DNA of 26,024 bases from JAXHUK01 sp034189725 (GCA_034189725.1 JAXHUK010000099.1:1-26024), one strand, 5' to 3'. Counted from the stretch's first letter, positions 8,632 to 16,880 are shown. The notes: a model not told the origin generated them from the letters alone. A program made the numbers and translations.

Positions 8632-9288
8632 TTACCCTGTTTCAGCGATCTTCGAGTCGAGTGCTGCCGGAAACGAACTACAGATACTGACGATCTCTTC
8701 TAAAGATATAGCACCTTCTCTGATTATCGTAGGAATGTCGCCGCTAACATCTATAACGGTGGACTCAATAGTGCCCGGGCATCTGCCGCCATCGACAATA
8801 CTATCGATCTCTTCACCCAATTGATCACGAACTTCATCAGCGGTGATTGCGCTTGGCATTCCTGAGATATTGGCACTTGTTCCAATAAGGGGCTTGCCGA
8901 GCCCTCGAATGAGTGCGATGGCGATAGGATTGTTGGGGATGCGTACCGCAATGGTATCGCTGCCAGCAGTCAGGGTATTTGGAATCCAGGGGCTTTTTTG
9001 CAGCACGAGCGTTAGTCCACCGGGGAGGAAATGCTCTGCCAGTTGCCAGGCTATTTCGGGTACTTTGCTGGCAACATTCGTTAAGTCAGATACATCCGCG
9101 AGCAACAGGGGGAGTCGGAGGTTCTTGGGACGGTTCTTGATTGTGAAAATTCTCTCAACTGCCTGCTCGTTGTACGGATCGGCGCCGAGGCCATAAACAG
9201 TATCTGTAGGAAACGCAATTACCCCTCCACGCTTGAGTATTTCAATGGCGAGTTGTAGTTGGTGTTCGATGGAGTCTCGATTTAGCAC
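8632..9288 (-). CDS. tsaC: L-threonylcarbamoyladenylate synthase (Sua5/YrdC/TsaC)
   Basis: This enzyme makes threonylcarbamoyl-AMP from threonine, bicarbonate and ATP for the t6A37 modification of ANN-decoding tRNAs. The core motifs are complete: a RGGVIAFPTDTVYGLG strand-loop, the NRPKNLRLPLLL segment (the family KRPxxxPL motif), LTLVLQKS, AVRIPNN, and IGTSANISG toward the C-terminus, ending with PTIIREGAI. The short YrdC form is present without the long Sua5 extension. The start is uncertain. A TTG at 9378 would add 30 residues of no recognisable family character, running from a palindrome, so I prefer the GTG at 9288 (218 residues), though neither has a good ribosome site. Confidence 0.9.
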   Translation of the reverse strand: MLNRDSIEHQLQLAIEILKRGGVIAFPTDTVYGLGADPYNEQAVERIFTIKNRPKNLRLPLLLADVSDLTNVASKVPEIAWQLAEHFLPGGLTLVLQKSPWIPNTLTAGSDTIAVRIPNNPIAIALIRGLGKPLIGTSANISGMPSAITADEVRDQLGEEIDSIVDGGRCPGTIESTVIDVSGDIPTIIREGAISLEEIVSICSSFPAALDSKIAETG

Positions 9289-9376
9289 GGTTGGTAATCT
9301 ATAATAACAATTATGGTTGCGATCAGCTAGCGGGATCCAGTTGTCAGGGGGCAGCAGACAGGGAGTAAGGAAACTC

Positions 9377-9392
9377 AAAAGGTCGACCTTTT
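9377..9392. repeat. 16-bp perfect palindrome upstream of tsaC and guaA
   Basis: A perfect 16-bp palindrome with a GTCGAC centre lies in the gap between the diverging tsaC and guaA genes, about 50 bases before the guaA -35 box. It has the size and symmetry of a dimeric repressor site, but no second copy was seen in the window, so operator function is a guess. Confidence 0.4.
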
Positions 9393-9439
9393 AAATCAAA
9401 AAGCTGACCACTGATCGCCGAAGGCTGATAATTACATGC

Positions 9440-9468
9440 TTGACTACAGTATATCACAGTGGTAATCT
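9440..9468 (+). promoter_or_regulatory. Putative guaA promoter
   Basis: TTGACT (9440-9445), a 17-bp spacer and TAATCT (9463-9468) form a reasonable sigma-70-like promoter. The predicted start of transcription near 9475 lies just before the AAGGAGG ribosome site of guaA. This also argues against the TTG at 9469 as the start codon. Confidence 0.5.
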
Positions 9469-9492
9469 TTGGTCGAGGTAAGGAGGAAATTA

Positions 9493-11169
9493 GTGGCAAC
9501 AGGCAAGAACAAACAGGGTAGCCATCGAGTAGCTGTCAGTAGTGATGTCGAGGTCTCAACGTATCTGGAGATAGCCAAGGGACGAAAACGAGAGCAGCCA
9601 TTAACGGAGAATGAAGAGCAATTCAGGGCTGAGCGAGAGGTGGTGGTGATTATCGATTTTGGCTCTCAGTATAGCTGGCTTATCGCCCGCCGTGTGAGAG
9701 AATGCCATGTGTATTGCGAGGTGTTACCCTACGACGCACCTTGGGAGAAGATAGCACTCCTGCAACCAAAGGGTTTTATTCTCTCAGGTGGTCCTGCCAG
9801 TGTCTATGAAAAGGGAGCGCCTCAAGCGCAACCCTATATTTACGAAAGCAATCTTCCTGTGCTGGGTATATGCTACGGCATGCAGGTTATAGTCCATCAA
9901 CTTGGGGGCAGAGTGGCTCCGGGGTTGAAGCACGAGTATGGGTTGGCCATTCTCCGGCATGATTCTGCTACCAACGCTCTCTTTGCAGGTCTGCCCGCCG
10001 AGATGCCGGTATGGATGAGCCATGGAGACCGTATTGAGGAAATGCCCCCTGGATTTACAGTTCTGGCGAGTACTGATAACTCTCCTGTTGCTGCAATGGG
10101 TAATGATGAGGGAATAATCGGCCTGCAGTTTCACCCTGAGGTAGCCCATACACCCCAGGGGAAGGATATTCTGCGTAATTTCCTCTACAATATCTGTGGT
10201 TGTAGCGGTAATTGGACACCGAGCAGCTTTGTTGCCGACAGCATAGAACGGATACGGGAGCAGGTTGGTGGGGGCAGGGTGATATGTGCCCTATCCGGAG
10301 GGGTCGACTCGGCGGTAGTGGCCACCCTGGTTCATCGCGCTATTGGTGACCAGTTGACCTGTATTTTCGTCAATACCGGGTTGCTGCGCTGGGAGGAAGT
10401 AGAGCGCACTATCAATACGTTCCAGAAGAATATGAAGATGAACTTCATCTATATAGATGCCAGTGAGAGGTTTTTGGAAAAGCTCCAGGGAGTGATCGAC
10501 CCTGAGGAGAAACGTCATATAATCGGCGAGGAGTTCATCAGAGTCTTTGAGGAGGAAGCAGCCAAAATCGGGCAAGTAGACTTCCTGGCTCAGGGCACAT
10601 TGTATCCCGACGTTATTGAGAGCGCATTCGCGGGGAGCCAGGTGACGGCGACTATTAAGACCCATCACAACGTAGGGGGGTTGCCCAGCGTTATGAATCT
10701 TTCCCTGGTCGAACCTCTGCGCTATTTGTTCAAAGACGAGGTGCGTGAGGTGGGGCTGGCGCTGGGGTTGCACGAAGATATGGTCTATCGTCAACCGTTC
10801 CCGGGGCCGGGACTTGCGATTCGCATCATTGGCGAGGTGACCAAGGAGCGCTTGGAGATTGTACGCGCTGCTGACTGGATTGTGATGAACGAGATTAAAA
10901 AAGCCAATCTCTACCGCCAGTTGTGGCAGAGCTTCGCAGTGCTCACACCTGTGAGGAGCGTGGGCGTGATGGGTGATTACAGGACGTACGGCTATATGGT
11001 GGCGATACGAGCGGTAACCTCGGAGGACGCGATGACGGCTGACTGGGCGCGGCTTCCCTATGACCTCCTGGCACGGATATCCAACCGTATAGTCAACGAA
11101 GCGCCTGAGGTCAACCGCGTAGTCTACGATATATCCTCGAAACCACCGGCGACGATTGAGTGGGAATGA
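9493..11169 (+). CDS. guaA: GMP synthase (glutamine-hydrolysing)
   Basis: A 558-residue cytoplasmic enzyme that aminates XMP to GMP. The class I glutaminase domain has the catalytic cysteine in LGICYGMQ (about residue 127) and the His/Glu pair in LQFHPEVAH. The ATP-pyrophosphatase domain has the P-loop ALSGGVDSAVVA, and the C-terminal dimerisation domain ends with the XMP-binding PPATIEWE. I chose the GTG at 9493 because AAGGAGG (9480-9486) lies six bases upstream. Relative to the usual protein, in which an ILDFGSQ-like strand starts within the first ten residues, this start leaves roughly 40 extra charged N-terminal residues. They may be real or may point to an internal GTG start near residue 50. 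It opens the purine gene region. Confidence 0.96.
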   Translation: MATGKNKQGSHRVAVSSDVEVSTYLEIAKGRKREQPLTENEEQFRAEREVVVIIDFGSQYSWLIARRVRECHVYCEVLPYDAPWEKIALLQPKGFILSGGPASVYEKGAPQAQPYIYESNLPVLGICYGMQVIVHQLGGRVAPGLKHEYGLAILRHDSATNALFAGLPAEMPVWMSHGDRIEEMPPGFTVLASTDNSPVAAMGNDEGIIGLQFHPEVAHTPQGKDILRNFLYNICGCSGNWTPSSFVADSIERIREQVGGGRVICALSGGVDSAVVATLVHRAIGDQLTCIFVNTGLLRWEEVERTINTFQKNMKMNFIYIDASERFLEKLQGVIDPEEKRHIIGEEFIRVFEEEAAKIGQVDFLAQGTLYPDVIESAFAGSQVTATIKTHHNVGGLPSVMNLSLVEPLRYLFKDEVREVGLALGLHEDMVYRQPFPGPGLAIRIIGEVTKERLEIVRAADWIVMNEIKKANLYRQLWQSFAVLTPVRSVGVMGDYRTYGYMVAIRAVTSEDAMTADWARLPYDLLARISNRIVNEAPEVNRVVYDISSKPPATIEWE

Positions 11170-11301
11170 GTTTTGTGAGGTTGCTGCCATATATGTATAT
11201 CTGAGAGCTGGGGGATAGGCTAAAAAAATCCTCCAGGAAGTGAATATTAAAAATTCCGATTAGTATCTTTCGGCAGGTGACGGGAACAAAGGTAGTGCAA
11301 C

Positions 11302-11556
11302 ATGGCTGTTCGTTTTCATCCACATGCAAAAGGGCGCATGGAAGATCGAGGTGCTACTGAAAATGAAGTGATTGCGGCAGTGGAACAAGGTGAAACTTTC
11401 TCAGCAAAGTTCGGACGCACTGGCTTTCGGCGCAACTTCCCATTTCAGGATGAATGGCGTGGCAAACGTGACTATCATACCAAGCAAATAGAGGTTTTTG
11501 CCGTCCAGGAAGGTAATGACTGGTTAGTGTTGACAGTTATCACTCGTTATTTTTAG
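11302..11556 (+). CDS. DUF4258 small protein, possible toxin
   Basis: An 84-residue protein with the DUF4258 pattern: FHPHAKGRMEDRGATENEV at the N-terminus, then a short strand-rich core and a C-terminal VLTVITRYF strand. DUF4258 proteins are RelE-like in size and are often found next to small antitoxin-like genes; toxin function here is inferred. It is followed after 15 nt by a DUF2283 gene, a partner commonly seen with this family. A weak AAAGG ribosome site precedes the ATG. The pair sits between two purine genes and has no evident link to them. Confidence 0.75.
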   Translation: MAVRFHPHAKGRMEDRGATENEVIAAVEQGETFSAKFGRTGFRRNFPFQDEWRGKRDYHTKQIEVFAVQEGNDWLVLTVITRYF

Positions 11557-11571
11557 GAAAGGGGAGGTACC

Positions 11572-11823
11572 ATGAGATTTACTTATGATCCCCGCTATAA
11601 TATTGCTTACATTTGCTTTCGAGAGAATAGGGCTGAAGTAGAAACAATTCGAGTAAGCGATGAATTGAATGTGGACTTGGCACCCGACGGCGTAATATAC
11701 GGAATTGAATTGCTGAACGCTAATGAACAATTGAGGCGTGAAGATGTGGGGCGGCTTTTGGTCATCAACGAAGCGACCGGTGAACGGATCGAATTACCGT
11801 TAGCGCTTGCTCCAAATGAATAG
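11572..11823 (+). CDS. DUF2283 small protein, possible antitoxin partner
   Basis: An 83-residue protein with the DUF2283 signature: an opening MRFTYDPRYNIAYICF strand pair followed by a central LNVDLAPDGVIYGIELLNA core, the typical 'YD.. D.LYI … D.. G.I.GIEIL' arrangement. A strong GGGGAGG site precedes the ATG. It directly follows the DUF4258 gene in the same orientation and is probably cotranscribed. By analogy with small two-gene toxin-antitoxin modules it could be the neutralising partner. That is inference from pairing, not from any known activity visible here. Confidence 0.75.
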   Translation: MRFTYDPRYNIAYICFRENRAEVETIRVSDELNVDLAPDGVIYGIELLNANEQLRREDVGRLLVINEATGERIELPLALAPNE

Positions 11824-11955
11824 GGTGATAACAGCGGGGGACTTTGGGGCTTCGCTCAATTTGCTACGGCGACTGCGTAAAGTCCAAGAGCTTTGCTGCA
11901 AAATGCTTATAGCTTCGTTTTATCCGATCTCTGAAGGAAAAAGGAGAATTGACTG

Positions 11956-13215
11956 TTGAATATACTGGTCATTGGTAATGGGGCGCGTGAGCACACCCTG
12001 GTCTGGAAGCTACTCCAGAGCAGGAGGGTGTCATCTGTCTATGTTGCCCCTGGTAATGCGGGCACAGCGCAAATCGCGAGAAACCTGGATATATCTCCAA
12101 CCGACCTGGATGCTTTATGCCAGGCAGCGAAGGACAACAAAATCGATCTGGTAGTGGTCGGTCCCGAAGCGCCTCTGGCTGCGGGTATAGTCGATATGCT
12201 CCAGGGATTGGGCATACCTGCCTTCGGCTCAAGCAGGGACGGGGCGCTTATCGAGTCGAGCAAGGTCTTTGCCAAGAATCTGATGCACAAGTATGGTATT
12301 CCCTGTGCCAGGGACGCCGTATTCTCTTCTTTTGACGGGGCGCGCGACTATGTGAAAAAACAGCAAGCGCCTCTGGTAATCAAGGCCGATGGATTAGCAG
12401 CAGGAAAGGGAGCGATAGTTGCTCAGTCCATTGATGAGGCATTGAATGCGCTTTCCGATATCATGGAGAAGCGGGTTTTTGGAGATGCCGGCAACCTGGT
12501 GCTGGTCGAGGAATGCCTCGTGGGACAGGAGACCAGCCTGCTGGCGTTCACCGATGGCAAGATTGTTGTCCCCATGGTGCCTGCTCGTGATTACAAAAGG
12601 GCATTCGATGGGGACCTTGGCCTAAATACGGGTGGCATGGGGGCCTATAGTCCGTTGAGGTTCTTCGACCGAGAATTGAGGGACAAGGTGGTCAAGACCG
12701 TTATGGAACCTGTGATACAGGCTATGGCTCAGGAGGGAAAGCCGTATAAAGGTGTACTCTACGCAGGGCTGATGCTTACTGAGGAGGGTCCCAAGGTGTT
12801 GGAATTCAACGCTCGATTCGGTGACCCTGAGACCCAGGTGCAACTCCCTCTTCTCAAGAGCGACCTGGTGGATATTATGCTGGCAACAATCGATGGCACA
12901 TTAGATAAAACACAGATTGAGTGGAGCGATGATGCGTGTGTAGGTGTCGTGATGGCCTCGGGTGGGTATCCCGGCGATTATAAGTCGGGCTTGCCTATTA
13001 CGGGTCTGGAGCGAGTGGAGCCTGGCATTCTGCTCTTTCACGCTGGCACCAGAATGAATGGAGACGAGATATGCACCGCCGGGGGCAGGGTGCTCACCGC
13101 TGTAGCAACGGGCAGGACGGTTACCGAGGCACGGGACAAGGTATACCGTAATGTGCCACATATTCATTTTACAGGTTGCCATTACAGGAATGATATTGCA
13201 ATAGGGGAGGCATAG
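11956..13215 (+). CDS. purD: Phosphoribosylamine-glycine ligase (GAR synthetase)
   Basis: A 419-residue ATP-grasp enzyme joining glycine to phosphoribosylamine, the second step of de novo purine synthesis. It begins with the GNGAREHTLVWK motif, has the VVGPEAPLAAG loop near residue 60, the ATP-binding PLVIKADGLAAGKGA near residue 140, and the metal/ATP segment LEFNARFGDPETQ near residue 288. The length is normal. The start is TTG at 11956, with AAGGAG at 11941-11946 as ribosome site. The stop is two bases before the purE ATG, so purD and purE are coupled. Confidence 0.97.
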   Translation: MNILVIGNGAREHTLVWKLLQSRRVSSVYVAPGNAGTAQIARNLDISPTDLDALCQAAKDNKIDLVVVGPEAPLAAGIVDMLQGLGIPAFGSSRDGALIESSKVFAKNLMHKYGIPCARDAVFSSFDGARDYVKKQQAPLVIKADGLAAGKGAIVAQSIDEALNALSDIMEKRVFGDAGNLVLVEECLVGQETSLLAFTDGKIVVPMVPARDYKRAFDGDLGLNTGGMGAYSPLRFFDRELRDKVVKTVMEPVIQAMAQEGKPYKGVLYAGLMLTEEGPKVLEFNARFGDPETQVQLPLLKSDLVDIMLATIDGTLDKTQIEWSDDACVGVVMASGGYPGDYKSGLPITGLERVEPGILLFHAGTRMNGDEICTAGGRVLTAVATGRTVTEARDKVYRNVPHIHFTGCHYRNDIAIGEA

Positions 13216-13217
13216 TT

Positions 13218-13679
13218 ATGCCATTAGTCGGTATAGTCATGGGGAGCAAATCGGATGCTGGTCTGATGCAGGCGGCGCTGGATGTGCTGGATCAACTCGG
13301 TATAGAGTATGAAGTCTCGGTGATCTCAGCTCATCGCACGCCGGAGAAAGCACGCCAGTATGGACTGGGCGCTCGAGAGCGTGGTCTGGAGGTCATCATT
13401 GCGGGCGCGGGTGCAGCAGCGCACCTGCCCGGTGTTCTCGCGAGCTGGACGACCATTCCGATCATCGGGGTGCCGATACCGGGTAGCGACCTGAAGGGGG
13501 TCGATGCACTGCTCTCCATTGTTCAAATGCCACCGGGAATACCGGTGGCCTGTGTTGCCGTCGGATCTGCTGGCGCAAAGAACGCCGCGTACCTTGCTGC
13601 GGAGATTCTGGGGCTAAAACATGATAAAATACGAGAGGCATACGAAGAATACCGGCGAGGGCTGGCCGAAGGCTCGTAG
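13218..13679 (+). CDS. purE: N5-carboxyaminoimidazole ribonucleotide mutase (class I PurE)
   Basis: A 153-residue cytoplasmic mutase that rearranges N5-CAIR to CAIR. It carries MGSKSD near residue 9, the SAHRTPEKA motif near residue 39 whose histidine is catalytic, the GAGAAAHLPGVLAS loop near residue 69, and SIVQMPPGIPVA near residue 107. The arrangement is that of class I PurE. A PurK would normally supply N5-CAIR, but no purK is visible in this window. The ribosome site GGGGAGG lies inside the end of purD. Confidence 0.96.
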   Translation: MPLVGIVMGSKSDAGLMQAALDVLDQLGIEYEVSVISAHRTPEKARQYGLGARERGLEVIIAGAGAAAHLPGVLASWTTIPIIGVPIPGSDLKGVDALLSIVQMPPGIPVACVAVGSAGAKNAAYLAAEILGLKHDKIREAYEEYRRGLAEGS

Positions 13680-13779
13680 GATGTCGACTAGTTCTGATGT
13701 AATATTGCCATAGAGCCTTTGTTGAGAGCTTGAAGCTGATGATTCAACGCTATGAAAGCTATCGAGGAAGGAACGATTA

Positions 13780-15098
13780 ATGATTGAACGTTATTCAAGA
13801 CCGGAGATGAAAAAGGTCTGGTCGGATGAGAACAAATTCGACAAATGGCTCCAGGTAGAGGTTGCCGTTTGCGAGGCATGGGCTGAACGGGGCGTAATCC
13901 CCAAAGAGGCAATCCCCGAGATAAAGAGGGCATGCTGTGACCTGAAGCGTATGGATGAGATTCTCAAGGAAACCCATCACGATGTGACCGCATTCTTGAG
14001 GGCGGTTTCCGAGAGCATTGGCGAAGAGAGTCGCTTTATCCATCTTGGTTTGACATCATCCGATATTATTGACACCGCGCTTGCTTTGCAGTTGGTTGAG
14101 GCGTCAGATATCCTGGCTAAGGGCATTGCTGAGTTCACAGCTCTAGTCGAGCAACAGGCCAGGAAACACAAGCACACAATCATGATGGGGCGCACCCATG
14201 GTGTCCACGCTGAGCCGACGACGTTTGGGCTTAAGCTTGCCCTGTGGGTCCAGGAGATGAAGCGGAATGCCCAGAGGTTCGACGAGGCGAGGAAAGCTAT
14301 AGCGGTAGGTAAAATCTCAGGCGCGGTGGGGACACATGCCACGGTACCGCCAGAGGTTGAGTCGATTGCCTGCGCCAAACTCGGGCTGGAGGCGGCGTTG
14401 GTGTCGAGCCAGATTGTTCAGCGCGATCGCCATGCGCAGTTCGTCACAACGCTGGCTATTCTGGCCAGCTCTCTGGAAAAGTTCGCTACCGAGATTCGAG
14501 GGCTCCAGCGTACCGAGGTCTTGGAGGCTGAGGAGCCATTCGAGGAGGGGCAGACCGGCTCATCGGCGATGCCGCACAAGCGAAATCCTGAGCTTTGCGA
14601 GCGCGTTTGTGGATTGGCCAGGCTCGTTCGCGGACACGCTCTCACCTCAATGGAGAACATTACTTTGTGGCACGAACGTGACATCTCGCATTCTTCCAAC
14701 GAGCGCATTATTCTCCCCGACTCCTGTCTGGTTCTGGACTACGTCCTCAGCATTTTTAGCTATGTGGTGAAGGGACTGCAAGTATACCCCGAACGGATGA
14801 AGGAGAACCTTGAGTTGACCAAGGGGCTTATTTTCTCACAGCGGGTGATGTTGACGTTCATCGAGAAGGGAATGTCACGGGAGCAGGCGTACAAGATAGT
14901 GCAGCGTAACGCGATGAAGTCGTGGAAGGAGAGGGTGAGTTTCCTCGGTTTGCTTCAGAGNNNNNNNNNNNNNNNNNNNNNNNNNNNNNNNNNNNNNNNN
15001 NNNNNNNNNNNNNNNNNNNNNNNNNNNNNNNNNNNNNNNNNNNNNNNNNNNNNNNNNNNNACGTTGATGAAACGTTCGAGCGGGTGGGGCTAGGGTAA
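13780..15098 (+). CDS. purB: Adenylosuccinate lyase, interrupted by an assembly gap
   Basis: A fumarase/aspartase-superfamily enzyme that releases fumarate from SAICAR and adenylosuccinate. It shows HLGLTSSDIIDTA near residue 87, GRTHGVHAEPTTFG near residue 133 and the signature loop SSAMPHKRNPELCE near residue 262. The gene runs into 100 N at 14961-15060 after about 393 codons. The C-terminal tail VDETFERVGLG then a TAA at 15096-15098 is found after the gap, but in a different frame from a simple read-through. The true gap length must therefore be 2 modulo 3, not 100. From the usual length of about 430 residues roughly 25 residues are missing. It should be treated as one intact gene with unresolved sequence. 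Confidence 0.93.
14961..15060. other. Assembly gap of 100 N inside purB
   Basis: A run of exactly 100 unknown bases is a scaffolding placeholder, not a measured length. The flanking purB frames show that the real length cannot be 100. Confidence 0.99.
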
Positions 15099-15120
15099 CA
15101 ACAAGTGGGTTTTGGGGAAG

Positions 15121-15495
15121 ATGAGAACGCTGCTCACTGTTTTCGTCCTGCTTCTGGACGATATTGCCATAGTGCTGATCGTATTTTTTATCGTCTGGAA
15201 GCTGGAGTTGAGCCTGCCGCTGTGGGCGATTATCGCTCTGATAGTGGGGTTGGTGGCGCTTTCTGCGATAGCATACAGAATCGTTGCCCCGGTGCTGAAC
15301 AAAAGGTCAGTAACCGGTGCGGAAGCTATGATTGGCCTGGAGGGTAGGGTGGTAACACCCCTGGCCCCGGAGGGCACCATTAAGGTCTGTGGGGAGCTTT
15401 GGCAGGCCTTGGCAACCGATGCTGCCATAGATGCTGATGAGGAGGTTTTGGTGATGGGGATGGAGGGGTTGAAGCTCCTGGTAAGGCGCAAGTGA
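15121..15495 (+). CDS. NfeD-like membrane protein
   Basis: A 124-residue protein with two N-terminal hydrophobic helices (about residues 3-24 and 30-53) followed by a soluble small beta-barrel domain: GLEGRVVTPLAPEGTIKVCGELWQA, then a run ending VLVMGMEGLKLLV. This matches the C-terminal OB-fold of NfeD proteins, which work with stomatin/flotillin-like proteins in membranes. No stomatin gene is next to it. A TTG at 15112 would add three residues. I prefer the ATG at 15121, though its GGGG site is rather close. It lies 22 nt after purB on the same strand. Confidence 0.75.
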   Translation: MRTLLTVFVLLLDDIAIVLIVFFIVWKLELSLPLWAIIALIVGLVALSAIAYRIVAPVLNKRSVTGAEAMIGLEGRVVTPLAPEGTIKVCGELWQALATDAAIDADEEVLVMGMEGLKLLVRRK

Positions 15496-15565
15496 TAAAA
15501 CAGGCTCGGTCTCCGCATTGCGGGGATGCGGAATCGAGTGGATTTGGTTGGGATAAGGGCTAGCG

Positions 15566-15724
15566 ATGAGAAAACTCCTCTCGATAACAGACTCGGAAGA
15601 GTTTTGGAAAGTCTTCAGTGAGGAACGTGAGGTGAGGAGAAAACAGCTACGGAATTTGCCCTTTGCTAAGAAGATCGAGATCGTGGAGAAAATGCGAGCC
15701 GCCCAACTGAAGAAAGACAATTAG
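15566..15724 (+). CDS. Small hypothetical protein, 52 residues
   Basis: An ATG at 15566 opens a 52-codon frame ending in TAG at 15722-15724. The product is highly charged and helix-prone: a SEEFWKVFSEE segment followed by a basic stretch and a closing KKIEIVEKMRAAQLKKD helix. The size and charge recall small antitoxin-like or regulatory peptides, but no partner gene is adjacent and I do not recognise the family. AAGGG about nine bases upstream may serve as ribosome site. The stop codon abuts a 20-bp palindrome. Confidence 0.55.
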   Translation: MRKLLSITDSEEFWKVFSEEREVRRKQLRNLPFAKKIEIVEKMRAAQLKKDN

Positions 15725-15743
15725 GGCGATTCATGAATCGCCC
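15724..15743. repeat. 20-bp perfect palindromic repeat, REP-like
   Basis: GGGCGATTCATGAATCGCCC is a perfect 20-bp palindrome starting at the last base of the small gene's stop codon and followed by CCTAC. Similar short GC-edged palindromes are dispersed in many bacterial genomes as REP-like or MITE-derived elements. It could also act as a hairpin that stabilises the upstream mRNA. It lacks a T-run, so it is not a typical terminator. Confidence 0.75.
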
Positions 15744-15886
15744 CTACCGCGGCGTGTGGAGGTTTTTGGGCGGTTAGGGCTGATGTGGAGGAGAGTAAAG
15801 AAAGGGAGAAAATAATGATCAAGCATCTCAAATAGAGCTTACTCTTGGCTTGAAGCTCCTTTGATTTTGTAAGCAGGAGGTTAACT

Positions 15887-16465
15887 ATGAGCAGCAGAAC
15901 ACCTTTCCAGTGGTATGTGGGTGCAGGATTGGCTGTAAGACTTCCTTATCGTAAGAAAGGGCTCATATTCGGCTCTAAGGTTTGCGAGTGGCCAGCCGTG
16001 GTGCCTATGGCAGCAGCGGGATTTTTCGTAGGTTGTTCCTTGAGCCTAGCCGACAAGTCGGCTGCTGAAGAAATCTTGATGGAGGCAAGTAAACCTCAGC
16101 ACTGGAGGACCACATTCAGCGATATTATACAAGACTTAGAGATCAGGAAACAGGGTGTCGATGTAGCCATGGCGACCTTTGATAGCATCTTTCCAGAGTT
16201 TGCTCTCAATAAGCACAACCGTGAAATACTAACCGAAGATGAATGCGTGATCTCAATTGGGCAAAGGGTATTGTTAGGGCTGATGTTCGGGGTTTTATTC
16301 CCAGAGATGGCGTTATCTATATTGGAGGCATGGGTAAGTCAAGAACAGAAATGGAACGATCTTGGTGTTGGTGGCTTGCGGGTTGATGCCTCCCCGTTGC
16401 TAGTAACTGTTGAAGAGTCATGTAGACAGGCGCAGCTAATGTATGAAGGGTGGCTGAGTGAGTGA
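15887..16465 (+). CDS. Hypothetical protein, 192 residues
   Basis: A strong AGGAGG site six bases before the ATG supports this as a real gene. I do not recognise the family. The N-terminal third is basic and then hydrophobic (VVPMAAAGFFVGCSLSLAD, about residues 37-56), which might be a buried or membrane-interacting segment. The middle is helical, with an IIQDLEIRKQGVDVAMATF stretch. A second hydrophobic run (RVLLGLMFGVLFPEMALS) lies near residues 126-144. The C-terminal part is acidic and helical. It lies alone between the palindromic repeat and a small lipoprotein gene, in an accessory stretch within the purine region. Confidence 0.6.
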   Translation: MSSRTPFQWYVGAGLAVRLPYRKKGLIFGSKVCEWPAVVPMAAAGFFVGCSLSLADKSAAEEILMEASKPQHWRTTFSDIIQDLEIRKQGVDVAMATFDSIFPEFALNKHNREILTEDECVISIGQRVLLGLMFGVLFPEMALSILEAWVSQEQKWNDLGVGGLRVDASPLLVTVEESCRQAQLMYEGWLSE

Positions 16466-16579
16466 GAAATCGGGCTGGGGAAGATGGAGGGGGTAATAGC
16501 ATTCAGATGGCTAAACTGGACGAATTTGGAAGGAGGGCAATAAATACCATCTATCAGAAAGATCAAGGGGGTATTGAGA

Positions 16580-16855
16580 GTGAAAAGGTTTTTGCTCATT
16601 CTGCTAATAATCATATCACTCCTCGTCTTAAGTGTTTCTTGCGGTACTGACCAGCCTGTGTATTCGAAAGAACTAGCTATAACGATAGTAAAAGCAAAAA
16701 TCCAATCACAGTGGCAGTATCCAGAGTGGGATGCTCGTTATATTGGCGATGGTAAATGGCTTGTTTGGTCTGAAACAATTCTTACATCCCCTCGCAAAAC
16801 TTACTTTTGGCACCTTTGGGAAGGTTCGGACAAGGTTGAGCCTTATTCACCATAA
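16580..16855 (+). CDS. Small putative lipoprotein
   Basis: A 91-residue product with a basic start (MKRF), a long hydrophobic signal core (about residues 5-20) and a cysteine in LSVSCG that fits a loose lipobox, suggesting lipid anchoring on the outer face of the membrane. The mature part of about 70 residues is polar with many tryptophans. I chose GTG at 16580 because AAGGGGG lies eight bases upstream. A TTG at 16574 would be too close to it. Function unknown. Confidence 0.6.
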   Translation: MKRFLLILLIIISLLVLSVSCGTDQPVYSKELAITIVKAKIQSQWQYPEWDARYIGDGKWLVWSETILTSPRKTYFWHLWEGSDKVEPYSP

Positions 16856-16880
16856 AGGTCAGGGGTTGTGCTATGACTAA

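Noticed and set aside
10291..11190. Long open frame of about 299 codons on the minus strand opposite guaA
   Set aside because: It is fully antisense to the strongly conserved GuaA ATP-pyrophosphatase and dimerisation domains, has no family character (rich in His/Arg) and is a codon-bias shadow.
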